Shown in pieces: positions 9,054 through 17,087 of a stretch of 25,104 bases of DNA. This stretch comes from a virus. Position 1 is the first letter of the stretch. The number at the start of each line of letters is the position of its first letter. Below the pieces are notes generated by a model, which was not told the origin of the DNA, searched no databases, and saw nothing but the letters and a program-made list of their open reading frames with translations. The translations under genes and the position numbers were made by a program. Location: positions 1 through 25,104 of IMG/VR virus record IMGVR_UViG_3300010341_000309. The stretch is one strand, 5' to 3'.

Positions 9054-12000
9054 TATAGTCGAATGATCACGGTCAGGTCCGCTCCTGGATATGTCTGGCC
9101 CACCGATTGAACGGCCAGCGTGATCTGATCGCCTGCCGCCAAGGGCGGCAGAGGTTGGCCGCTGACGTCGTTGGAGATGGTCTCGTTCGCCTGAAACGCC
9201 AGTTGGCAGTATGCCGCCCCATTGACGTTCAATTCGAGCTGCACCGTTGCATCAGCCGCCGCGCCGAGCACCGCATAAATATCTCCCACCGAGTGCGCCG
9301 CATCAACCACCAGAGCGGGTGCCGCCGATTGGTCTACCGACAGGAACCCCTCCACCTGAATGGAGTATTGTCCGCCGGAAAGCGTCCGCAGGCCGCTATC
9401 GACCGTGTGCGTCATGCAAGCGCTCGCCATCGGGCTGTTTCCTTTTTGGTTGGTAACGAACAATTGCGCGCTCGCCACACGCACGTCGGGAAGCGGCACA
9501 GGAAAGCTCCAGGTGCCACTATAGGGGCTGCCAAAGAAGCCTTGGGGAAACCCGGCGACCGACGTCAGACCGGTCAGGTGATAAACCGCTGCCTGCGCCG
9601 CGTGTGCGCTCGCCGGGCTGCCATGCACGCCCCGTTCGACGGCATATTCCACGCCGCCGCCGCTCACTTCGGTAACTTCCAGCACCTCGCTATCGATCTG
9701 CAAAATGCTGCCAACTTGCGCCGGTCCTGGAGCGTTCAGCGTCAAGGACGTGTCGCTCGCTCCTATGGCGCTGGACAACTCGAAGCTGGTGGTGCCTTGA
9801 AGTTCGTTCCAGTAGTAGACTGTCAAAGTCGCCGCTGAGATCGTCTCGGTGTTGGTCAGGCTGCTAAAGGAAACGCCGCTCAGATCCAATGTCCCGCCGC
9901 TCATTCCAGCGCCCAGCCCGAAGAACGGAGTCGGCGGCGCGGCGCTGTCGCTGAATCCGCTGCCCCCAATCTGCCACCGTGTCACTGTCGCCAGCACTGG
10001 CGGGCACTCCACATTGGCCGCGTTCGCGGAACGCCCCGTCACCTGCACCGTCTCGCCGCCTTGATTGGGGACAACGAAGCTCACTGGGCTGGTCTTCGTC
10101 AATGCCCCAAAATGCCAGCCCGCTTCCGCCACCACGAAGTAGCTCGTGGCGTCTGGAGGTACCACCCACGTGCCCGATAGAGTCAGCGTCGTCGCATCGT
10201 TGCTTGCAACAGACGCCTCTTGCCCGGCACCCGTTCCTCGCGTGACTCTCACCGTCATGCCCTGGTAGCAGTTTGCATGCATCTGCAGGTTCCCACTGCC
10301 TACCGTCGTCGGCGAGAAGATGCTAGCTGCCATCTCTGGCTGGAGTTCCATGCGCCAGTAGAAATTGGCATGGTCGAAATTCGGATCCGGCGGCGCAATT
10401 AATTGCGGCTGCGCGCCGGAATCGGTAAAGGCCGTCCCACACGTCTGGCTCGATGCGATCCGCAGCAGGTTGGCGGGTGTCGTCCCGCGATAAACGTTGA
10501 ACGTGCTGGTGCCGGAGGCAAAACTGAATCCGGTTAGCGTCACCGAGGATCCGTCGCTCGTGATCGCTGCCGTGACAATGAACGAAAGCGCACCTTCGTC
10601 TCCCGAGTCGTCGACGCCGGAAATCGCGTAGTATAAGACCTGGTTGGCCGCCAGCGTTCCTCCCGATCCAATCGTCGCGGCCAGGCTGATTAATGGCGCG
10701 CCGGGCCCTGCTGGGCTTGCGGTCGCTGGCGGAACAAAGGTCACCGCTAGGCTGGCCTGAACCGTCCCATCGCTGCTCGTTGTGTCGGTCTCGGCGATGC
10801 CAAACTCCACCAGCCCGTTCGCATCCACCACGCTTCCCAAAAGGGGCCGTGGGACTCCGATCGTGGCGCTGGTCTGCTGGTTCGCTCCCGCCGCCGAGTT
10901 GTCTTGCCCGTTCGAGTCCAGGTACCAGGCATCGTCATGTATTTGAGCTGTGATTACCGCAGTCCGGTAATTAGTCGACGGAGAGATCTTGAGCACCCGA
11001 AATGGTTGCCGGTTGAAGCCCTCTTTCTGATACGTAATGGTGATCAGGTCTCCCGGCCTGATCCCGAACGCCGTGATGCTGGTTTCAAACTGAATGTACG
11101 TGTTTCCTAACAGCGCCTTATCCAGGGTGAACTTGAGCATGCGAGCTGCCTGGTCGTAATTGGGCAGGCCAATCGCCATCAGTGTGGACGTGACCTGTTG
11201 CCCGGTAAGGCTAACGTCGTCCGGATCTACGACCGTGTAGCTATCCTGCTGGTAGCCGTTCAGCGCGTCTTGAAAGTCGATACTCAGGGAATTCGGTGTG
11301 TCCGCTATACTGCGCGACGAAACCACGACACTCGGTTCTCCCGTCGATTTCCGCATGATTCCCGAAACGCCGGTGCTTCCGTCGCCAAACTCGTAGGCCG
11401 GCCATCCCCCATTCAGCGACTCGGTGCTGTTGGACCAAAGGCTCTGCGTCGGCTGCTGCAACGCCAATGAATTCTCCACATTGACCTGCAGCACGCCCCC
11501 GGAACCGTAAGTCAGGTACAGTCGGGAAGTATTCCGAATTCCCCGGATCACGTCGCCTGCGGTGCGCTTTTTCTGGAGTACCAGGTTGCAGCCAAACCGG
11601 GGAATGCTAATTGGGTTGCCGTTCAGGTCCGTCGAGTTGATTTGCTCATCGCAGTACGCCGCCGCTGGCGCTAGCGTCGAGTAGTCGATTTCGGACGCCT
11701 CCCATCCGCTGCGCCGCAACATGTCGTGCAATATCCAAATCGGGTTGCTGGTGAATTGCTGACTAAGCTGGTGTCCTTGGGCATCGTATGTCGGGATGAT
11801 CAATCCTTGCGCCAGTACCTGCACCGAGGGCAGCGAGTTGCCGTCGCTGATCTGATTCGGCACCACCACCGACAGGTATGCCATGCCACCGTAGGGATCT
11901 CCCGCAGGCTGGCCGTTCGAGTTTAGAAAGTTCAGGTCGAACGCGCCGTCTCGTGTGCCGAGTGTCGGGATGTTGTACCACCCGGTGCCGGTCATATTTT

Positions 12001-12934
12001 GTCCGCTTACACCAAGCGGTATTTGATAGCCGTTCACCAGCACCGTCAGCACGCCCTGCATCACGCCGACACCTAACAACACCTCCATCCGCGTCAGGTT
12101 CCCGTCGTTGCGTGCAAATACGACGGGCGGATAGTACCAGGCCGTCCCGTACACCATCGGAACATAGTCGTTGTATCGCGCCTGGTTCACCGCTACGGCG
12201 GAACTGGTCCAGTCCTTGCCGTAGCCTCGCACTGTGATCGCCGGCGGGATGTACTCGATTCCGCCAAACCGCGTGAACATACCACGGGCTTGGCAGTCTG
12301 TCGAAGCGTACCCGCACGATGTAAACGGCGCATCGTTGTTCAGGTTTCCACGACCTCCTGGAAGGCCAGCCGAGTAACCGCACGGATAGTAAGTGGAATA
12401 GCTGCCCTCCGTACTTCCAGCGATGGCTTCCTGTTGTTGAGCGGGTGTTGATGGGAATGTCCAGGGGCACAAGCGCTGAATTCGAATTTCCGGCAGAAAT
12501 ACGCGCTGCATGCTCATCCGGTTCGTTGCTGTAACACGCAACGTCGCTTCCTTGATCTGGTCCGGCGGGTTACAAATCCCTTGGAACACCACCACAGCGT
12601 CGGTTAGAGCTGCGTTGTTGGGTAGGTCGTAGAATACGAAGCTGACTGTGATCGTCGCGCCGCGGAATCCCACGCTCTGTTCGATCTCCGAGAAATATGA
12701 GTCCGCATTGGCCAGGAGAAGGGTGATCGTCGGGCTACCATCGACACCCTGGTCCGAGGCGGTTTGAATATCGAATGCGCTGTGCTGCAGTACACGGGCA
12801 GCATAAGACGCGCTTCCGACTGTGATGCCGTGCGTGCACCAATGTTCGGTGTCGCCGTTCGGCAGGACACAGTCGAATATCACCAACGGCGTATCGGTGA
12901 TCGTACTCCCCTTCAGATTAGAGACTGTTTGCAT
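9053..12934 (-). CDS. Tail hub/tip protein with four-cysteine motif
   Basis: A 1293-residue protein. Residues 1-230 resemble the hub proteins of siphophages and gene transfer agents (DUF2163/BR0599/lambda gpL-like): a beta-rich start with THG and YAARV, FRGATITVSFVF at 90-101, then CPWTF (C156), PCGY (C185), SCGY (C207) and DCQARGMFTRFGG (C214). Residues about 400-670 form a second hub region (WILHDMLRRSGW, later GIRPGDLITITY at 624-635). Then come an Ig/FN3-like module (747-846), a GMTVRVTRGTGAGQ module (892-937), a GSILQIDSEVLEV module (1053-1120) and a beta-sandwich C-terminus. Such proteins close the tail tube tip and carry receptor-binding modules. The start overlaps the preceding gene by 17 bases. 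Confidence 0.7.
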   Translation of the reverse strand: MQTVSNLKGSTITDTPLVIFDCVLPNGDTEHWCTHGITVGSASYAARVLQHSAFDIQTASDQGVDGSPTITLLLANADSYFSEIEQSVGFRGATITVSFVFYDLPNNAALTDAVVVFQGICNPPDQIKEATLRVTATNRMSMQRVFLPEIRIQRLCPWTFPSTPAQQQEAIAGSTEGSYSTYYPCGYSAGLPGGRGNLNNDAPFTSCGYASTDCQARGMFTRFGGIEYIPPAITVRGYGKDWTSSAVAVNQARYNDYVPMVYGTAWYYPPVVFARNDGNLTRMEVLLGVGVMQGVLTVLVNGYQIPLGVSGQNMTGTGWYNIPTLGTRDGAFDLNFLNSNGQPAGDPYGGMAYLSVVVPNQISDGNSLPSVQVLAQGLIIPTYDAQGHQLSQQFTSNPIWILHDMLRRSGWEASEIDYSTLAPAAAYCDEQINSTDLNGNPISIPRFGCNLVLQKKRTAGDVIRGIRNTSRLYLTYGSGGVLQVNVENSLALQQPTQSLWSNSTESLNGGWPAYEFGDGSTGVSGIMRKSTGEPSVVVSSRSIADTPNSLSIDFQDALNGYQQDSYTVVDPDDVSLTGQQVTSTLMAIGLPNYDQAARMLKFTLDKALLGNTYIQFETSITAFGIRPGDLITITYQKEGFNRQPFRVLKISPSTNYRTAVITAQIHDDAWYLDSNGQDNSAAGANQQTSATIGVPRPLLGSVVDANGLVEFGIAETDTTSSDGTVQASLAVTFVPPATASPAGPGAPLISLAATIGSGGTLAANQVLYYAISGVDDSGDEGALSFIVTAAITSDGSSVTLTGFSFASGTSTFNVYRGTTPANLLRIASSQTCGTAFTDSGAQPQLIAPPDPNFDHANFYWRMELQPEMAASIFSPTTVGSGNLQMHANCYQGMTVRVTRGTGAGQEASVASNDATTLTLSGTWVVPPDATSYFVVAEAGWHFGALTKTSPVSFVVPNQGGETVQVTGRSANAANVECPPVLATVTRWQIGGSGFSDSAAPPTPFFGLGAGMSGGTLDLSGVSFSSLTNTETISAATLTVYYWNELQGTTSFELSSAIGASDTSLTLNAPGPAQVGSILQIDSEVLEVTEVSGGGVEYAVERGVHGSPASAHAAQAAVYHLTGLTSVAGFPQGFFGSPYSGTWSFPVPLPDVRVASAQLFVTNQKGNSPMASACMTHTVDSGLRTLSGGQYSIQVEGFLSVDQSAAPALVVDAAHSVGDIYAVLGAAADATVQLELNVNGAAYCQLAFQANETISNDVSGQPLPPLAAGDQITLAVQSVGQTYPGADLTVIIRL

Positions 12935-13700
12935 GGAATATGTTCACCGTTACAGAGTGGTGGTTCACGTCGGTGGATGTGAGTGTGAACGTGTCGTCGC
13001 GGAAACGCGCATTTGCGTATATCCCGCCGGTGGTGCCAGTCTTGTATGCGGAGGGCGCTGGCTGCGCTTCCACCTGTGGTCCAAACACGCAAACCGTAGT
13101 GGCCGCCGGCAGTTGGATGCCGAACTCGACCGAGGTTGCCGAGGCGTCGCCCGTGCCTGTGAGATAGATGCGGTTCCACCGGGAACTCAGTGGGAACTGC
13201 GCCGAGTCATTCCCAGCTTGCAACTGGATCGTCGCCGGCTGGCTGCTGAACGCAAAGAGGCTGAAGCAGTACGCGTAGGTGGGCGGCGCGTTAAGGGTCT
13301 GGGTCAGCGTCTGCGGTCCCTGTCCCGAATTTGTCAATTGCCACGCGTTACTGCCGCCCTGCGGGTCCGCCACGCCACCCGTCAGGGTTAGGAATGGCGC
13401 CGCCTCCCAAACTGAGTCCGTCAGTACCTCGCTCCAAGCGAGTAGGTTTGCCGCGGGGTCGAGGAAGGTGAAGCTGTTCAGCGATCCTTCCATTTCCGTG
13501 AAGAACTGCTGCAGCGCCGCCATCTCCGTGTCGCTCAGATTGGCGTACTGCAGTTGCCACCCGACGCTTTCGCCTGCCGGATCCGCCAGCTTGATTGAGC
13601 TCCCGTCTGCGGCTGCATTCACGACAGTCCGCGGTCTCCGTCGCTTGACAACGGGAAACTGGCTCAAGACACCGGTCACCAACTGTGGATAGGCACTCAT
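12918..13700 (-). CDS. Distal-tail-like protein with C-terminal sugar-binding-like domain
   Basis: A 260-residue protein. Its first about 85 residues match the distal tail (DUF2460-like) pattern: WQLQYANLSDTEMAALQQFF (48-67) followed by SFTFLDP (76-82). The rest (about 84-230) begins NLLAWSEVLTDSVWEA and has the look of a beta-sandwich carbohydrate-binding module fused behind the tail ring domain. The N-terminal part aligns position by position with the preceding gene product. Distal tail proteins form a ring joining the tail tube to the hub, which agrees with the hub gene being next. Its ATG at 13700 overlaps the previous stop as ATGA. The family call is from motif spacing, not from a search. 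Confidence 0.6.
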   Translation of the reverse strand: MSAYPQLVTGVLSQFPVVKRRRPRTVVNAAADGSSIKLADPAGESVGWQLQYANLSDTEMAALQQFFTEMEGSLNSFTFLDPAANLLAWSEVLTDSVWEAAPFLTLTGGVADPQGGSNAWQLTNSGQGPQTLTQTLNAPPTYAYCFSLFAFSSQPATIQLQAGNDSAQFPLSSRWNRIYLTGTGDASATSVEFGIQLPAATTVCVFGPQVEAQPAPSAYKTGTTGGIYANARFRDDTFTLTSTDVNHHSVTVNIFHANSL

Positions 13701-14062
13701 GACTGCGCCCGATTCTCCCTCACGGTCACCGACACTTTGCCGCGCATTTCCTCCATGAAAAGCGAATCCATGGGGTCGGAAGCGAAGCTGCAGTTACTGT
13801 AAGTCTGGTTATCCCACGGGTCCGTGAAGGAGAAGCTGCCAAAGCTCCCCTGGTTCGATTCCAGGAATTGTTCCAGCGCAGCCATTTCCGTCTCGTCCAG
13901 TTCGCTCAATCGGATCGCCCACTGGTGCAACGGCCCCGCGCAATCCCGGTATCGCTGTTCCGTGCCATCCAGGAACCGCAGTACCTGATTCTGAAACGCG
14001 ATCGCTTTGGTCGCCGGATATTGTGTGACAGCGCTGGTCTTCAGGGTTGGAAAGGAAGTCAT
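13697..14062 (-). CDS. Distal-tail-like protein, single-domain paralogue
   Basis: A 121-residue protein consisting of the distal-tail-like domain alone: WAIRLSELDETEMAALEQFL (48-67) and GSFSFTDPWDN (75-85). The TEMAAL segment falls at residues 58-63 and the F.F.DP segment at 78-82 in both this protein and its neighbour, so the two are tandem paralogues, one with and one without a C-terminal extension. It lies directly after the tape-measure-like gene, the usual location of the distal tail gene. The start at 14062 leaves only one base after the upstream stop. Confidence 0.6.
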   Translation of the reverse strand: MTSFPTLKTSAVTQYPATKAIAFQNQVLRFLDGTEQRYRDCAGPLHQWAIRLSELDETEMAALEQFLESNQGSFGSFSFTDPWDNQTYSNCSFASDPMDSLFMEEMRGKVSVTVRENRAQS

Positions 14063-14063
14063 A

Positions 14064-14732
14064 TCACAGATCGCTGATTACATCGTTGATTGAGCTCATG
14101 TTCAACATTGCGCTGCGTACTGCCTGTGCGATGTCGCCACTGCGGTCCAGAATGGATTGCGCATCCATCGCCTGGATGTTCAACGTCATTTGCGGAGTCG
14201 CCGCTCCACTCTGCCCGACGCCACTCCCGCCTCCTACCGTTGAAGAGGCACTGGCCCCGGAGCCACCGGCTGCCGAGGAACTCGGTGCACTCGAGGCCGG
14301 TAGCGCCGTCTCGGCGAGCCGCGGCATCCCCAGTTGATCGTAGTCTGCCGCAGCCAGCCCGTTCGGCGTATCCGCGCTCACAAAGTCGATGGACGATGGC
14401 TTCTGGTACTTCTCGAGTTGAGGGGGCGTCGATTTGCCTCCGCCAAACAGCCCAAACAGGTCGCTTACCAACGACGCAATCCCGAACCCGCCTTCCATGT
14501 AGCTCGTCAGCGCGGATCCGACCTTGCTTCCGGTTCCACCCGTGCTGCTCCCGCTTTCTGTACCGCCGGCGACGCTCGTGCCCACTGTCGTCGCCGAGTA
14601 ACTCCGCCCGTCTCCTGTGTCGCTCGTCACCCCGAGCGCGTCGCTGGAAGCGGCGGCCGATGTCTGCAAATAGTCGGTTCCGGCCGCCTCCGCGAAGAAC
14701 CTAGAAAGCTGCTCTTGCGTTGTGCTGCTCAT
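14064..14732 (-). CDS. Short tape-measure-like protein
   Basis: A 222-residue protein in the position of the tail tape measure. The N-terminal and middle parts are low in complexity (S, G, A, T rich, about 23-75 and 145-180). A short hydrophobic stretch, FGIASLVSDLFGLFGGG, lies at 83-99. The C-terminus, TLNIQAMDAQSILDRSGDIAQAVRSAML (183-210, given here only as a region), resembles the conserved tail end of phage tape measures with the NIQAMD and AVR.AM pattern. At roughly 0.15 nm of tail per residue, a rule known for tape measures, it would set a tail only about 30 nm long. Its start overlaps the end of the G-T frame by 32 bases. Function is inferred from order and the C-terminal motif. Confidence 0.55.
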   Translation of the reverse strand: MSSTTQEQLSRFFAEAAGTDYLQTSAAASSDALGVTSDTGDGRSYSATTVGTSVAGGTESGSSTGGTGSKVGSALTSYMEGGFGIASLVSDLFGLFGGGKSTPPQLEKYQKPSSIDFVSADTPNGLAAADYDQLGMPRLAETALPASSAPSSSAAGGSGASASSTVGGGSGVGQSGAATPQMTLNIQAMDAQSILDRSGDIAQAVRSAMLNMSSINDVISDL

Positions 14733-15413
14733 ACTTGATTTCCGCTGTGAGTTCCTTTTCCAGAATGGCGAATGCTTCCACCTGCCGCGTTGTGAGATGC
14801 TGCTCGTCCATCAGGCCTAGTCGCCGGCGAATGAAGAACTCCTCCACCGTCGTTTGGCTCTCCGCAGTGATCAGTGATTTGGGGCACGTCCCCAGACTCA
14901 CCCCACGGCGCGCCCACACCGGTTGCCCGTTCTCTTCCCGCACCGCCGGCAGCCAGCCGCACCTGCGCTTCGCCTCCAGGCCGGACTTCCGGCAAGCGTC
15001 GCACCTCCACCCGGCCTGGTTGGAGAATTGGAAATGGAAGGCGACAATCAGTTTTTTCGTTCTGTCACGCTCAGTCCCGTCTCTGCTTTGACAGCGGCCA
15101 GCGCCTCTCGAAACAGATTCTCGGGCCCGCTCTCTATCAGCGAAGTCGGAGTCGCCGCAGCCCCATCGACTTCCAGACCGGAAACCTCGAGCAGTCCCCA
15201 CCTAAGGTAGACGCGGTCCACTTCGGCCTGAACCAGCGCCGCTTCCATCTTTTCACCCGGCGCCTGGCCGGCCTCCAGAAACTCGATCTGCCGCGCCAAC
15301 TCCCGAACCTGCCGCATCAGATCCATGCGTCGCGCAAATGACATTCGCGCGACGCGGAATGTGACCCCCGGCGCTATCTTAGATTCCACATCCTTCACGC
15401 TCTCGTAAGTCAT
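14701..15413 (-). CDS. Tail assembly chaperone G-T fusion made by -1 frameshift
   Basis: The predicted fusion is 237 residues: chaperone G up to ERKK, then a 116-residue extension read from 15051 down to the TAG at 14701-14703. The extension starts LIVAFHFQF, has a cysteine group WRCDACRKSGLEAKRRCGW, and ends in a helical charged region. The T frame lacks an ATG until near its end (MDEQHL), so it has no good start of its own, and it is open across the shift site in exactly the -1 frame. In many tailed phages G and G-T chaperones bind the tape measure and recruit tail tube subunits, with the same gene order seen here. The fusion is inferred from the slippery site, frame and order. Confidence 0.75.
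15048..15413 (-). CDS. Tail assembly chaperone G
   Basis: A 121-residue protein beginning MTYESVKDVESKIAPG and ending SVTERKN. It contains a helical, charged core (SFARRMDLMRQVRELARQIEFLEAG, residues 25-49) and a second helical part ending at the frameshift site. It lies between the major tail protein and the tape-measure-like gene, the classical position of lambda gene G. The ATG at 15413 is two bases after the major tail protein stop, so translation is probably coupled. A longer version starting upstream inside the tail protein gene is unlikely because it would add 23 non-conserved-looking residues overlapping the neighbour. Confidence 0.75.
   Translation of the reverse strand: MTYESVKDVESKIAPGVTFRVARMSFARRMDLMRQVRELARQIEFLEAGQAPGEKMEAALVQAEVDRVYLRWGLLEVSGLEVDGAAATPTSLIESGPENLFREALAAVKAETGLSVTERKN
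15051..15057 (-). promoter_or_regulatory. Programmed -1 ribosomal frameshift site (A AAA AAC)
   Basis: Read on the minus strand, the end of G is GAA CGA AAA AAC TGA. The heptamer A-AAA-AAC is in the correct phase for tandem -1 slippage (X XXY YYZ) and the stop follows immediately. After slipping, decoding gives K K L I V, which enters the open T frame. A perfect 9-bp inverted repeat (CCAGGCCGG and its complement at 14976-14984 and 15011-15019) begins 31 bases downstream, farther than a typical stimulatory stem. Confidence 0.8.
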
Positions 15414-15415
15414 GC

Positions 15416-16585
15416 TTATCCAAACGCGATCGCGATTTCGTTGTCCACCGTGCCCTGCGCTCGCGACGGCTTGAACACCCACTGCAGCCGGTTTGCGCTA
15501 TCGTCGAATTGCGGAACTTGCGGGATTACGCTCTGCAGGTACACGCCCATCACTTGCCCTTGCATTTGGCCAAGCTGAAACATCACGCTGATCGGTGTCT
15601 GCTGTCGTGCCGCCTGGTACAAGGCCGGTGTTATGCCGTCGGTCTGGCTGTAAAGTCCTATCGATGCCTGCACGGTTCTTTGGCCGGGCGAGATCGCTTG
15701 CGGAAGGCTGAACCCGAACTCACGTGACCGCATGTCCAGCCCATTCTTCAGCACGACCGCCGCTTCCGTCACCGTGAAGAATTGCGCTGGCGTAGTTCCC
15801 AGCCATGCCTCCCCTAGGTTTCCCGGCACGATTGAGTAATCGAATGCGCCAGTTTCCGGTTCCACCGGATAGCTCGTCAAACAGCCCTGCCCGGCCGTAA
15901 AGCTGGCGCTGTCCAGCACATCCTGCGCCAAGCCGCTGAACTGGAACTGGTGAAAATCGCCGTTAATCTGGATCTCCATCTGGTTCACCGCGGCCCCCGT
16001 CAGGATTCGTTGCACCGCGCCCGAAGGATCCCAGTAGTCGAACAGGCTGGCGCTCGGCAGCTCCGTCGCCGGTTGGTAAGTCACCGCCGCCCCGATCGTC
16101 GTTCCACTCGCTGGGGCCGTTGTGAACGGCGCGTTGATCTGCACCGTGTTTGCGTCCACCACCGCCGTCACAAACCGTATCTCGCCGCCGCTGGAGACCG
16201 CCTGGTTTACGTTCAGCCCGTGAGGCGCGGCAAAGGCTATCATCGTGTTCGAGTACGTTCCCACCACCCCGCCATTGAACAGCAGCGGCGCCGCCCCTAA
16301 GGCCGCCTGAAACAATGGTCCATACGCCGGGCCGCCCGCTGTCGATTGGCAGCTCGTCATGTACGTCTGTAGCTCGAACGAGGTGTTCCGCCGGCCGCCA
16401 CTGGGCAGGCCGGGAAACGTCCTGCAGCCGGTCTTGTCTTTTCGGCTTGTGACCTCGGGCTGCTGCTGCACCTTCAGCTTCAGCGCGGGTATTCGATTAC
16501 TTGCCGTGACCGCTGCCACGCTGCCGTACGCGCTCTCCAGCGCCGTATAGAAGCGGTTCGCGTTTGAGGAAATGTAAGAGGCCAT
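15416..16585 (-). CDS. Major tail tube protein
   Basis: A 389-residue, beta-rich protein placed between the tail terminator and the tail chaperones, where siphophages encode the tail tube subunit. It starts MASYISSNANRFYTALESAYG and ends with a typical short strand, IAIAFG. The middle part (about 105-170, from YSNTMIAFAAPHGLN to VTYQP) looks like an inserted Ig-like beta domain with the pattern HGL...AV..GGEIRFV. Subunits would stack into the hollow tube through which DNA leaves the capsid. No sheath or contractile baseplate genes were seen, so the tail is probably non-contractile. The ATG at 16585 is one base after the preceding stop. Confidence 0.7.
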   Translation of the reverse strand: MASYISSNANRFYTALESAYGSVAAVTASNRIPALKLKVQQQPEVTSRKDKTGCRTFPGLPSGGRRNTSFELQTYMTSCQSTAGGPAYGPLFQAALGAAPLLFNGGVVGTYSNTMIAFAAPHGLNVNQAVSSGGEIRFVTAVVDANTVQINAPFTTAPASGTTIGAAVTYQPATELPSASLFDYWDPSGAVQRILTGAAVNQMEIQINGDFHQFQFSGLAQDVLDSASFTAGQGCLTSYPVEPETGAFDYSIVPGNLGEAWLGTTPAQFFTVTEAAVVLKNGLDMRSREFGFSLPQAISPGQRTVQASIGLYSQTDGITPALYQAARQQTPISVMFQLGQMQGQVMGVYLQSVIPQVPQFDDSANRLQWVFKPSRAQGTVDNEIAIAFG

Positions 16586-16586
16586 C

Positions 16587-17087
16587 TTAGTTGATACTCA
16601 CTCCAATCTCGAATGTCACCTTGGCCGTCTGCACGAGGTTCTTCCCTCCGCTCTTCACGGCTCCGAACGTAACCTGATACCCGCCCGCGTAGTACATCCC
16701 GCCGCCCCAGTCCCCGCGGCTGCCATCCAGCGTCTGCATCACAGCGCTCGTATATAACTCGACCGTGTCCTGCAGCCCTTCCAGCCGGTCCTGCGAGTGC
16801 CGGATTTCAATCGCCATTTGCGAGATTCCGGAGAAGGTTCGGAATTTCTCGACGAGGTTATTCTGGAGCTTTTCGCAATAGACGTTCAGCGCCGGGTAAT
16901 GCACCGGTGTCGACCGCTCGACGATTTCCAGCGCCACGTTCTCGGCTAGGATCTGCGCTGTTCCCAGCGGCGCCACCGCTGTTACGCCGCTGAACGCCAT
17001 CGCCTCCAGCTTGAGGTTCACGCCGCCGGTCCCCGTCAACAACCTTAAGGTCTTATTCGTTACCGCGTTTCCTATCGTTGTCGCCAT
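16587..17087 (-). CDS. Tail terminator-like protein
   Basis: A 166-residue protein starting MATTIGNAVTNKTLRLL; its ATG overlaps the adaptor stop as ATGA, which decides this start over a longer upstream reading. The middle contains VYCEKLQNNLVEKFRTFSG and IEIRHSQDRLEGL, and the end YYAGGYQVTFGAVKSGGKN followed by a final strand. This layout, with YxGxYxV and an end strand pairing, resembles tail terminator or tail completion proteins that cap the tube at the head-proximal end. It sits directly before the major tail protein, as expected. The assignment rests on position and pattern, not a search. Confidence 0.55.
   Translation of the reverse strand: MATTIGNAVTNKTLRLLTGTGGVNLKLEAMAFSGVTAVAPLGTAQILAENVALEIVERSTPVHYPALNVYCEKLQNNLVEKFRTFSGISQMAIEIRHSQDRLEGLQDTVELYTSAVMQTLDGSRGDWGGGMYYAGGYQVTFGAVKSGGKNLVQTAKVTFEIGVSIN

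Noticed and set aside
14729-15010. A 93-codon - strand frame in the chaperone region
   Set aside because: The T frame covers the same DNA in the -1 phase predicted by the slippery site and shares the gene order of other phages; the alternative has no motif or linked start.
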